From an uncultured Acetatifactor sp. (GTDB taxonomy: Bacteria; Bacillota; Clostridia; Lachnospirales; Lachnospiraceae), in NCBI GenBank assembly GCA_910578215.1, contig CAJTPH010000001.1:152355-213124 (forward strand): 60,770 nucleotides of DNA, given 5' to 3'. The number at the start of each line of letters is the position of its first letter. Position 1 is the first letter of the stretch. The notes below the pieces were generated by a model. It ran no database searches. It saw nothing but the letters and a program-made list of their open reading frames with translations, and was not told the DNA's origin. Both the position numbers and the translations under genes were made by a program. This document shows positions 16,017 through 23,143 of the stretch, one piece after another.

Positions 16017-17417
16017 CTAAAACTGAAAATAAATAAACGGATTATAGGTGCCGCTCACAATGAGAATAATGGAATATATCAATAACGCCAGCTGCAGAAC
16101 GGAATCTGCCGCCGTCACCACAAGATTTCCCTTAAGCTTCTCCCAAATTCCCTTAAACGCCCGCTGCAGGAAGCCCAGGCATACCGCAGCCGCGGCAAAA
16201 ACCAGCAGCACCTTCATGGACAGAAAAGAAAGAATACTGTACTCGGCAGCGCCAAAATTAAACAGCTGCCCGATATATGCGCCGGCAAACGCCACGCTGT
16301 CCGAGCGGAAAAACACCCAGCCCACCATCACCGCAAATATTGTATAAATCCAGTTTAACGGCTTGACGGGATTCCTGTCCAGCACCCTGCCCAGAAACAG
16401 CCTCTCCAGAAGCATCAGCGCCGCATAGTACAGCCCCCATGTCCAAAACGTAAAATTTGCCCCGTGCCAGATACCTGTGAGCAGAAAAACAATAAAAAGA
16501 TTTCTGCAGGTAACCAAAAGCGTTCCCCGGCTTCCGCCCAGGGGAATATAGACATATTCCCGAAACCATGAGGACAGGGAAATATGCCACCTGCGCCAGA
16601 ATTCCCGGACAGACAGGGAGGTATAGGGGTAGCGGAAATTTTCTTTAAACTGAAAGCCCAGCATCCGCCCGATACCGATTGCCATGTCGGAGTAACCCGA
16701 GAAATCAAAATAGATCTGCAGCGTATAGGCGATCATCCCCAGCCAGGCCACGGGCGCGCCCAGCCTGTCCACATCCAATGCCCATATCTGATCCGCCACC
16801 TCTGCCATGGTATTTGCAATCACTACCTTTTTTGCCATGCCATAGCAGAACCTTTTCTGGCCGGAGAAGAAAACCGGAAGGGACTCCCTGCGGCTTTTCA
16901 GCTGCTCCGCTATATCTCCGTACTGTACGATAGGGCCGGCGATCAGCTGCGGAAAAAGGGATACATACAGCGCAAAATCAGACAGGCTCTCCTGAACCGG
17001 CGCCTTCCCCCGGTAGACGTCAAAAACATAGGACATGGCCTGAAATGTAAAAAAGGAAATGCCGATGGGCAGCACCACTTCCCACAGCCCCAGCATGTTA
17101 AAATACTTAAAGTAAAAGAGCAGCCCCAGATTCAACGCCACCGTCAGGCACAAAAAAAATCTTTGCCAAAACGGCGATGCTGCTGCGCGCCCTACCGCAT
17201 ATCCGCCCAAAAAATTCAGCAAAATGGAAAACAGCATAAGAAAAAGATAGCTTATGCCGCCCCATGCGTAAAAAAACATACTGGCAAAGAGAAGAAACAG
17301 GTTCTTGACGCGGTACCGTGTCTCCTCCCTTTGGAACCTGATGCGGGACAATATATAGTTGACAACCAGCACTATGGGCAGAAATACCCATATAAACAAC
17401 ACAGAGCTGAAAAGCAT
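16017..17417 (-). CDS. MBOAT family membrane acyltransferase (first copy)
   Basis: The protein has 466 residues and about 10-12 TM helices. It is an AlgI/DltB/PatA-type MBOAT: VLPIGISFFTFQAMSYVFDV, LFPQLIAGPIVQY, YFDFSGYSDMAIGIGRMLGF, and the catalytic His near residue 318 in LTGIWHGANFTFW. It moves an acyl group across the membrane for polymer O-acylation. It starts only 3 bp after the galK stop, so it is probably translationally coupled to galK; it is followed by the SGNH partner. Product polymer unknown. Confidence 0.92.
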   Translation of the reverse strand: MLFSSVLFIWVFLPIVLVVNYILSRIRFQREETRYRVKNLFLLFASMFFYAWGGISYLFLMLFSILLNFLGGYAVGRAAASPFWQRFFLCLTVALNLGLLFYFKYFNMLGLWEVVLPIGISFFTFQAMSYVFDVYRGKAPVQESLSDFALYVSLFPQLIAGPIVQYGDIAEQLKSRRESLPVFFSGQKRFCYGMAKKVVIANTMAEVADQIWALDVDRLGAPVAWLGMIAYTLQIYFDFSGYSDMAIGIGRMLGFQFKENFRYPYTSLSVREFWRRWHISLSSWFREYVYIPLGGSRGTLLVTCRNLFIVFLLTGIWHGANFTFWTWGLYYAALMLLERLFLGRVLDRNPVKPLNWIYTIFAVMVGWVFFRSDSVAFAGAYIGQLFNFGAAEYSILSFLSMKVLLVFAAAAVCLGFLQRAFKGIWEKLKGNLVVTAADSVLQLALLIYSIILIVSGTYNPFIYFQF

Positions 17418-17420
17418 GTC

Positions 17421-18584
17421 TTAAACCCTTCCGGGACCATCCCCTATCTCTACCACATAAAAGTCCGCCGCATACCCAATCTTCTCCTGATAAGCCTTTC
17501 CCACCTGCCCGATAAACTTATCAATCGCCTCGTCCTTCACAATGCTGACCGTACAGCCTCCGAAGCCTGCCCCGGTCATGCGGGAGCCTATGACGCCCTC
17601 GATCTTCCACGCTTCCTCCACCAGGGTATCCAGCTCCGCGCCCGTCACCTCGTAATCGTCCCGCAGAGACACATGGGAAGCGTTCATGAGCTGTCCGAAC
17701 CGCTCCACATCGTTGGCCTTGAGAGCCTCCACCGCCCGTATGGTGCGCTGGTTCTCATAAACCGCGTGCTTTGCACGCTTTCTGCCTATCTCGTCCCCGA
17801 TGGCATTCTTATATTCCTCAAAGGCCTTTTCATCCAGCTCACCCAGGGTTTTGATATTGACTGCCTGCTGCAGCTGCGCCAGGGCGGTCTCGCACTCGCT
17901 GCGCCGCTCGTTGTACTTGGAATCTCCCAGGCCCCGCTTCTTGTTGCTGCACGCAATGACGATCTTTGCTCCCTTTAACGCAATAGGCGCATACTCGTAG
18001 GACAGGTCCGCCGTGTCAAGGAAGATCGCATTGTCCTTCCTGCCCATGGCGATGGCAAACTGATCCATAATTCCGCAGTTTACCATGTTGAATTGATTCT
18101 CGGAGTACTGTCCGATCAGCGCCAGATCCTGATTTGTCACATCAAATCCAAAGAAATCGCGCAGAATATACCCTGTCAGCACCTCCACAGAGGCGGAGGA
18201 GGAAAGCCCGGAGCCGTTTGGAATATTGCCGTTTAACAGCAGATCCATACCGAAGGGAAGCTTCATTCCCCTCTGCTCAAACGCCCACATGACCCCCTTG
18301 GGGTAATTCGTCCAGCCTGCCTGCTTTGAAGGCGTCAGATCCTCCAGAGAGGATTCGATGACACCCAGACCGCCGAAATTCATGGAATAAAATCTCAGCC
18401 TGTTATCCTCTCTCTGCCGCGCGACGCCGTAGGTTCCGATGGTCAGGGCGCAGGGAAAGACATGCCCGCCGTTATAATCGGTGTGCTCCCCGATCAGATT
18501 CACCCGCCCCGGAGCAAAATACACCCTTGCCCCCTCTGCGCTTCCGAATACCTCCTCAAATTTTTTTAATACCGTATCCTTCAT
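17421..18584 (-). CDS. galK: Galactokinase
   Basis: The protein has 387 residues, normal for the family. It phosphorylates galactose at C1 with ATP, the first step of the Leloir pathway. GHMP-kinase motifs are GRVNLIGEHTDYNGGHVFP (substrate signature), GSGLSSSASVEV (ATP loop) and GAGFGGCTVSI. It is first in a unit with the MBOAT and SGNH genes. GGGAGG is 8 nt before the ATG, behind a 6-bp hairpin; a second, near-identical hairpin plus GGGAGG module lies about 65 bp further upstream and drives a possible 30-codon upstream ORF that overlaps the galK start. Confidence 0.96.
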   Translation of the reverse strand: MKDTVLKKFEEVFGSAEGARVYFAPGRVNLIGEHTDYNGGHVFPCALTIGTYGVARQREDNRLRFYSMNFGGLGVIESSLEDLTPSKQAGWTNYPKGVMWAFEQRGMKLPFGMDLLLNGNIPNGSGLSSSASVEVLTGYILRDFFGFDVTNQDLALIGQYSENQFNMVNCGIMDQFAIAMGRKDNAIFLDTADLSYEYAPIALKGAKIVIACSNKKRGLGDSKYNERRSECETALAQLQQAVNIKTLGELDEKAFEEYKNAIGDEIGRKRAKHAVYENQRTIRAVEALKANDVERFGQLMNASHVSLRDDYEVTGAELDTLVEEAWKIEGVIGSRMTGAGFGGCTVSIVKDEAIDKFIGQVGKAYQEKIGYAADFYVVEIGDGPGRV

Positions 18585-18648
18585 ATTTTATACCTCCCTT
18601 GCGTGCTTCAGCACGCTTACTAATCAATATTTGAAAGTTTACTTTCAA
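18556..18648 (-). CDS. Possible upstream ORF overlapping the galK start (30 codons)
   Basis: Minus-strand TTG at 18648 with GGGAGG 8 nt upstream, the same spacing as galK itself. It reads LKVNFQILISKRAEARKGGI, then KYEGYGIKKI, and stops at 18556, inside galK in the +1 frame. No similarity is recognised. It may be a leader peptide that couples or attenuates galK translation, or a by-product of the duplicated ribosome-site module. Confidence 0.35.
   Translation of the reverse strand: MKVNFQILISKRAEARKGGIKYEGYGIKKI
18601..18616 (-). promoter_or_regulatory. Hairpin directly ahead of the galK ribosome site
   Basis: GCGTGC/GCACGC stem with a 4-nt loop, ending 2 nt before the AGGGAGG of galK. It would keep the ribosome site at the foot of a stable stem. 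Confidence 0.55.
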
Positions 18649-18649
18649 A
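18630..18649. promoter_or_regulatory. 20-bp palindrome upstream of galK
   Basis: Arms TTTGAAAGT and ACTTTCAAA with 2 bp between. It contains the TTG start of the upstream ORF. It may be an operator (LacI/GntR-like size) or an RNA hairpin. Confidence 0.45.
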
Positions 18650-18662
18650 CTTTATACCTCCC

Positions 18663-18680
18663 TGTGCGCTTTGGCGCACA
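18663..18680 (-). promoter_or_regulatory. Second hairpin of the duplicated ribosome-site module
   Basis: TGTGCGC/GCGCACA stem with a 4-nt loop, directly abutting GGGAGGTATAAA on the minus strand. It mirrors the module at 18601-18616. A TGATAAAAT extended -10-like sequence lies just upstream (about 18682-18690) and could be the galK promoter. Confidence 0.45.
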
Positions 18681-18704
18681 TTTTATCACATTTCCCGCCA
18701 TGTT

Positions 18705-18810
18705 GCCGGCACAAACAATCCATCTCACACTTCCAGACATGCCGACGCAGCCGGTACAAACAATCCATCTCACACTTCCAGACATGCCGACGCAGCCGGC
18801 ACAAACAATC
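18705..18810. repeat. 45-bp tandem repeat, 2.4 copies
   Basis: Copies at 18705-18749 and 18750-18794 differ by one base; 16 bp of a third copy follow (18795-18810). The unit begins GCCGGCACAAACAATCCATC. There are no spacers, so this is not a CRISPR array. It lies between galK and the end of the upstream operon. Confidence 0.9.
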
Positions 18811-18820
18811 GCTGCAAGAC

Positions 18821-18850
18821 CGGAAGAATCCGCTTCTGCGGATTCTTCCG
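18821..18850 (-). terminator. Strong hairpin after the polytopic membrane protein gene
   Basis: A perfect 13-bp stem (arm CGGAAGAATCCGC) with a 4-nt loop, 19 bp past the stop at 18869. No clear T-run follows on the minus strand, but strength and position fit a transcription or processing end point. Confidence 0.6.
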
Positions 18851-18868
18851 TGTGCAATTCAGATTTTC

Positions 18869-20203
18869 TTACTCAGTGTACTTTACTGGCTTGGAAAAAT
18901 CTCTGCACACTTTTGCCTTCCTTATCAGCGCCTGAACGGAGCACACCGTAATACAGCACAGCGCCATAACCGTCACCCCGGCAATCCTGAAGGTATAATC
19001 ACAGTGAATCGCCGTATGGTTCTGGGTCACCGCCAGCCACCCGAAGGGAAGCAGCGCCGCAAAAGCCAGGCAGACAACGGACGCCGCCCAGCCTGCGCTG
19101 CGTGCCCTCACCAGGCATAAAACCACGGAAACCAGCGCCATTGCCGCAATGATCCCGAACCCGACGCCGTATACCGCCGAGTCGTACTGATTCAGAACTG
19201 CCCGGAAGGTCCGGCTGATTCCGGTAAAGGCGGAACCATAGCCGTCCAGGGGCTCCGTCCGGAAGATAACCGCCCAGACCGCGTTTCGCAGCGTCCCCGT
19301 CCGGCAGGTAAGCTCCGCAAGCACCCACTTGAATCCCCACATGCCCACATAGCCCACGCCCCAGCAGGCGCAGTTCCAGAAGGTCCCGCTCAGCTGCCTG
19401 CGCCAGCCCCCGCAGTTCTCCGGGCGCAGAACCAGCCAGGCGCAGAGCGGCACTCCCAGGGTCACTACAGGATAAGTCAGAAAATCCACATATGCCGTCA
19501 AAATCCCCGTCAGCAAAAACAGTTCCTCATGCCAGCTCCTTTTCTCCAGCCTGTCATAAAAAAGCAGCATTACCAGCACCGCGGCAAGCGCGATGGTCCA
19601 GCAATCCGATAGCGTCAGAGAAAACCATATGCCCAGGGGCTTCATAAACAGGAATGTGCAGACAATGCCAAGACCCAAATAAGGATTTTTTCTGCAGCAT
19701 GACAGAACCAACACCGCCAGCAGCAGCAAAACCTGAAAAACCAGCAATAAGGTCTCCACATTCCTCCATGACATACATATGAGCAGCGGCTTCAAATAGA
19801 CCAGATAACCGTGCCAGTATCTGGAGTATTCCCTCAGGTACATGCCGTCGGAGCCCTGCCGCAGAAAAGCCGCCAGCGATTTTTCCGTCATCCATGTAGA
19901 CTCATTCCCAAGGTCATAATGATAAGCATACATGGCATGCTCCCAGGGATTTTTCTCCTCCACCCTTTCCAGCGCGTTCTGCACCATAAGGCAGTCCGTA
20001 AAATTATCCTTAAAGCCGATAATCTTTTTTCTCAGCTCATTTCCGTCCGGGTCCTCCGCCACCTCCAGCATCTCGTACAGAGACTCCTCAACGTGCGCCC
20101 TGGCGGACTCCACCGGAAGGCAGTACGCCAGCGCCAGCAAAAGAGCGCCTGCAGCCACGCTGCCCAGCAAGATAATCAAAACATTTCGTATTCTTTTCCT
20201 CAT
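18869..20203 (-). CDS. Polytopic membrane protein of unnamed family (copy A)
   Basis: The protein has 444 residues: one N-terminal TM (about 8-28), an outside loop of about 110 residues, then roughly 8-9 TM helices. I do not know a named family. It is clearly paralogous to the product at 23144-25051: shared signatures are ALLLALAYCLPV, NPWEHAMYAYHY, YSRYWHGYLVYLKPLL, TAYVDFLTYPVVTLGVPL and YVGMWGFKWVLAEL. The layout (conserved YWHGY loop after TM1, many TMs) resembles GT-C glycosyltransferases, which is inference. It is last gene of the MBOAT-SGNH operon (26 bp after SGNH). The ATG at 20203 is preferred over the adjacent TTG. Confidence 0.75.
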   Translation of the reverse strand: MRKRIRNVLIILLGSVAAGALLLALAYCLPVESARAHVEESLYEMLEVAEDPDGNELRKKIIGFKDNFTDCLMVQNALERVEEKNPWEHAMYAYHYDLGNESTWMTEKSLAAFLRQGSDGMYLREYSRYWHGYLVYLKPLLICMSWRNVETLLLVFQVLLLLAVLVLSCCRKNPYLGLGIVCTFLFMKPLGIWFSLTLSDCWTIALAAVLVMLLFYDRLEKRSWHEELFLLTGILTAYVDFLTYPVVTLGVPLCAWLVLRPENCGGWRRQLSGTFWNCACWGVGYVGMWGFKWVLAELTCRTGTLRNAVWAVIFRTEPLDGYGSAFTGISRTFRAVLNQYDSAVYGVGFGIIAAMALVSVVLCLVRARSAGWAASVVCLAFAALLPFGWLAVTQNHTAIHCDYTFRIAGVTVMALCCITVCSVQALIRKAKVCRDFSKPVKYTE

Positions 20204-20229
20204 CAACCTTTCTCCCGCCTGCTCGGTAC

Positions 20230-21294
20230 CTATTCAAACAGCGAATCATAATCATAATTCATGTAAAAATCCCAAACCTCTCTGCAGTACTCCTCATAGT
20301 TTTCATAGGTCAATTGATTCTTTCCTTCATGCATCCATTTGAGTATCTGAGAATTCAGCTCGCCCCTGTGATGGGCAACGTCCTTGTAATTGTTAAGGTC
20401 ACATATGGTATCGTACTCCGTATAAAAGGAAAACAGATGTATGTTTTCATAGGGCAGGAGCAGCTCTATGATATACCGTTCCGCCTCCAGCTGCCGCTGC
20501 AGCTCGCCCAGCTGATACCAATAATCCATATAATAAATACTATACGGTGAGAAATAAATGTAAAACTCGATATCCGGGTTCTCGTCTGCCAGCCTGGTGA
20601 CGTTCTGTTCTATATTTTCCCTGATTCGGGCGTACTCCTCCTCCGTAATAGGAAGCATCTCCTCCACCCGGACTATGGAATCCCGGTTATAATGCTTGTC
20701 TACTTCCTCCTTGCCATAGGAATAATTACTGCTCCAGTTGCAGTAATCGTCAAAGGACAGGGTCCTTCTCCCCGCGCTGCTATACCCCGCCGCGCTCTGA
20801 AGGGCGTCGAAAAGCACGTTTACGTTAAACAGATAGCCCACGTCGTTCCAGGGATTATCATCGTAAAGATAGGTGGGATAATCGCTGTAATCCAGGTCGT
20901 CCTTTGAGTTAAAGAAGCGGTTGCCGTCCAGACAGCGGACGATCATTTTTATATCGGGATTGTACCTCACCGCCACTGCCAGATTGTCGTTTACCTCCTT
21001 ATAGCTTCCCCCGGCAAAGGGCACCTTTATGGCATTGACGCCGAACAGCGCGTCCAGCTCGGAGGGCCGGAAGCACTCGGTCATGGAGCTTCCGGTAATA
21101 ATTGCATCATAGTCAAAATGCTTCACGATTCCATTATTCTGATACCGCTCATTGTCCAGAAAATATCCCGCCCAGGAAAGCGGCTTATGATAATGGAAAT
21201 AGGGGTCTATTAACGCGATAAAGCCCCCTGTCAGCACAAGAATTGTCACAAAAAGGACCAGAAAGCTTATCACCCATTTCTTACTTGCACGCAT
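20230..21294 (-). CDS. SGNH/DltD-like surface acyltransferase partner
   Basis: The protein has 354 residues: one N-terminal TM anchor (about 8-30) followed by an outside domain. The nucleophile candidate is the second Ser in IITGSSMTECF (about residue 69-70), and a late His is in NNYKDVAHHRGELN. This pattern is common in the clostridial proteins that sit next to MBOAT genes and presumably complete acyl transfer to a surface polymer, as DltD or PatB/AlgX do. It is 16 bp after MBOAT copy 2 and followed by the polytopic protein. AAGGAG precedes the ATG by 9 nt. Confidence 0.75.
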   Translation of the reverse strand: MRASKKWVISFLVLFVTILVLTGGFIALIDPYFHYHKPLSWAGYFLDNERYQNNGIVKHFDYDAIITGSSMTECFRPSELDALFGVNAIKVPFAGGSYKEVNDNLAVAVRYNPDIKMIVRCLDGNRFFNSKDDLDYSDYPTYLYDDNPWNDVGYLFNVNVLFDALQSAAGYSSAGRRTLSFDDYCNWSSNYSYGKEEVDKHYNRDSIVRVEEMLPITEEEYARIRENIEQNVTRLADENPDIEFYIYFSPYSIYYMDYWYQLGELQRQLEAERYIIELLLPYENIHLFSFYTEYDTICDLNNYKDVAHHRGELNSQILKWMHEGKNQLTYENYEEYCREVWDFYMNYDYDSLFE

Positions 21295-21310
21295 CGTATC
21301 CTACTCCTTG

Positions 21311-22765
21311 TCAAAAATTGAAATACAGGAAGGTGCTGATTCCCGTAAAGGAAAACACGCACCAGACCAACAGGAAAAGAGTGGTAAGCAGCCTGAAACC
21401 GGTGGGCTTAAATTTCCGCATCTTTTCATAGGCGTTGCCGCATCCTAAAATAAGCAGCATTGCCGTCAGGAAAAATCCCGTTATCAAAACCGGAGGATAC
21501 ATGGTCTCCACCCGGAATACCCTCAGTATCTTCTTCAGCTCCGTGATCCTGAACATTTCAATGAACAGCGGGTCAAAATTGTCAAAGTTCCATGAAACCA
21601 GCTTTCGCAGCAGCGTAAATGCCTGGGTAAACGTCTCCGCCCTGAAAAATACCCACATGACATTGACAAAGGAGAAGGTAAGCAGCCAGTTCAGCGCCGG
21701 ATGCAGCCTTTCAAAGAACCTGCGGCAGGTTCTGGTTATCACCACAAATATCCCGTGGCACAGACCCCAGAACACAAAGTTCCAGCTTGCCCCATGCCAG
21801 AAGCCGCTCACAAGAAATACGATCATGACGTTTATGCAGGTGCGGACCCTGCCCTTGCGGTTCCCCCCCAGCGGGATGTACACATATTTGGTAAAAAACC
21901 GGGTCAGCGTCATATGCCACCTGTCCCAGAATTCGGTAATGGTCAGCGCCTTGTAGGGCGAATCAAAATTGACGGGCAGATCGATATTGAGCATTTTTCC
22001 GATTCCTATGGCCATATCGCAATAGCCGCTGAAATCAAAATATATCTGAATCGTGTAGGACAGCATCACTATCAGCGCCGAAATGGAATTTAACTGCTCC
22101 AGCGTGGTAAATCCATAGGTCACGGCGCCGCCGAACTTGTCCGCAAGCAATACCTTCTTTGCCAGACCAAGGACAAAAATATAAATGCCCTGGGCGAGAT
22201 TGTCCATGTTCAGCTTTTTCTTTTCCCTGTCAAGAAACTGGGGCACCAGCTCGTCATGGGTCACGATTGGCCCAGCCACAAGCTGCGGGAAAAAGGCCAC
22301 AAAGCTTGCGTAATATAAAAGATTATACCTGGGAAGCTCCCCCCTGTATGCATCCACAATAAAGGAGATCTGCTGAAAGGTAAAAAAACTGATTCCCAGC
22401 GGCAGCACTATACGCAAAAGACTCAGGTTTGTCCTGAACAAAGCGTTGACGTTTCCGATAAAAAAATCCATATATTTATAATAAAACAGAATTCCCACAT
22501 TTGCAGCTACCCCGGCCGCCATCAGCCGCCTGCAGGCAGGTCTTCCCCTGAATTTATCGATCAACAGATAGACCCCGTAATTGATGAGAATGCTTGCAAT
22601 GATAATAAACAGATAAGCCACATTGAAATAGCCGTAGAACCACAAGGACATTCCAAGCAAAAAAAGCTGCCCAAGCGTATACTTTTGGAAGTGATTAAGC
22701 GCAAAATACCCCAATATACACAAAGGCAGAAACAACAATATAAATATATAGGAATTGAATAGCAT
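21311..22765 (-). CDS. MBOAT family membrane acyltransferase (second copy)
   Basis: The protein has 484 residues and about 11 TM helices. MBOAT motifs: IVLPLGISFFTFQQISFIVD, FFPQLVAGPIVTHDEL, YFDFSGYCDMAIGIGKMLNI, and the catalytic His near residue 324 in VSGFWHGASWNFVFW. It is distinct from the copy at 16017 and each has its own partner. It is first in a three-gene operon with the SGNH and polytopic membrane genes. GGGAGG precedes the ATG and a TTGACT-17-TATTCT promoter lies at 22800-22828. Confidence 0.92.
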   Translation of the reverse strand: MLFNSYIFILLFLPLCILGYFALNHFQKYTLGQLFLLGMSLWFYGYFNVAYLFIIIASILINYGVYLLIDKFRGRPACRRLMAAGVAANVGILFYYKYMDFFIGNVNALFRTNLSLLRIVLPLGISFFTFQQISFIVDAYRGELPRYNLLYYASFVAFFPQLVAGPIVTHDELVPQFLDREKKKLNMDNLAQGIYIFVLGLAKKVLLADKFGGAVTYGFTTLEQLNSISALIVMLSYTIQIYFDFSGYCDMAIGIGKMLNIDLPVNFDSPYKALTITEFWDRWHMTLTRFFTKYVYIPLGGNRKGRVRTCINVMIVFLVSGFWHGASWNFVFWGLCHGIFVVITRTCRRFFERLHPALNWLLTFSFVNVMWVFFRAETFTQAFTLLRKLVSWNFDNFDPLFIEMFRITELKKILRVFRVETMYPPVLITGFFLTAMLLILGCGNAYEKMRKFKPTGFRLLTTLFLLVWCVFSFTGISTFLYFNF

Positions 22766-22799
22766 AGCCTTCCTCCCTCAGAGGTCTGTTTTCCTAAAC

Positions 22800-22828
22800 A
22801 GAATAACATGCCAAATCCTGTTAGTCAA
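22800..22828 (-). promoter_or_regulatory. Promoter of the second MBOAT operon
   Basis: TTGACT, 17 bp, TATTCT on the minus strand. It is flanked by an 8-bp inverted repeat, TCAGAGGT (22778-22785) and ACCTCTGA (22828-22835), that could hold an operator. Confidence 0.6.
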
Positions 22829-23021
22829 CCTCTGAACTGAGGCGGCACAACGGAAGCGGCGCAGCGCCCATGAAACGTCGCCTGCGCTTAAAAGGCCGGC
22901 AGAATACCAGAGGCAAAATACATTTTTACCCCAACATTATAATTTTAGTCGGGCTTTCGTCCGAATGGGCGCACAGGCGCTTTTATGAGGTTTTAAGACA
23001 GCAAATATTTCCATTGTTTTG

Positions 23022-23050
23022 TTGCAAATGCTTTGTCGCTATTGTATAAT
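23022..23050 (+). promoter_or_regulatory. Promoter of polytopic membrane gene copy B
   Basis: TTGCAA, 17 bp, TATAAT, about 95 bp before the start. The 22766-23143 gap holds two divergent promoters; I see no gene in it. Confidence 0.72.
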
Positions 23051-23143
23051 AGTAAAAATATACGAATCATTTTTAATATAACGCAGTAACCAGATATAAA
23101 ATACATAAAGTTTATAGCAGAAGCTATGGAAAGGCACAGCGCC

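Noticed and set aside
16584..17978. Plus-strand ORF of 464 codons
   Set aside because: Antisense to the MBOAT and galK genes; Pro/His/Gln-rich composition typical of a shadow frame.
18705..18810. Possible CRISPR array
   Set aside because: The 45-bp units abut each other with no spacers and no cas genes are nearby.
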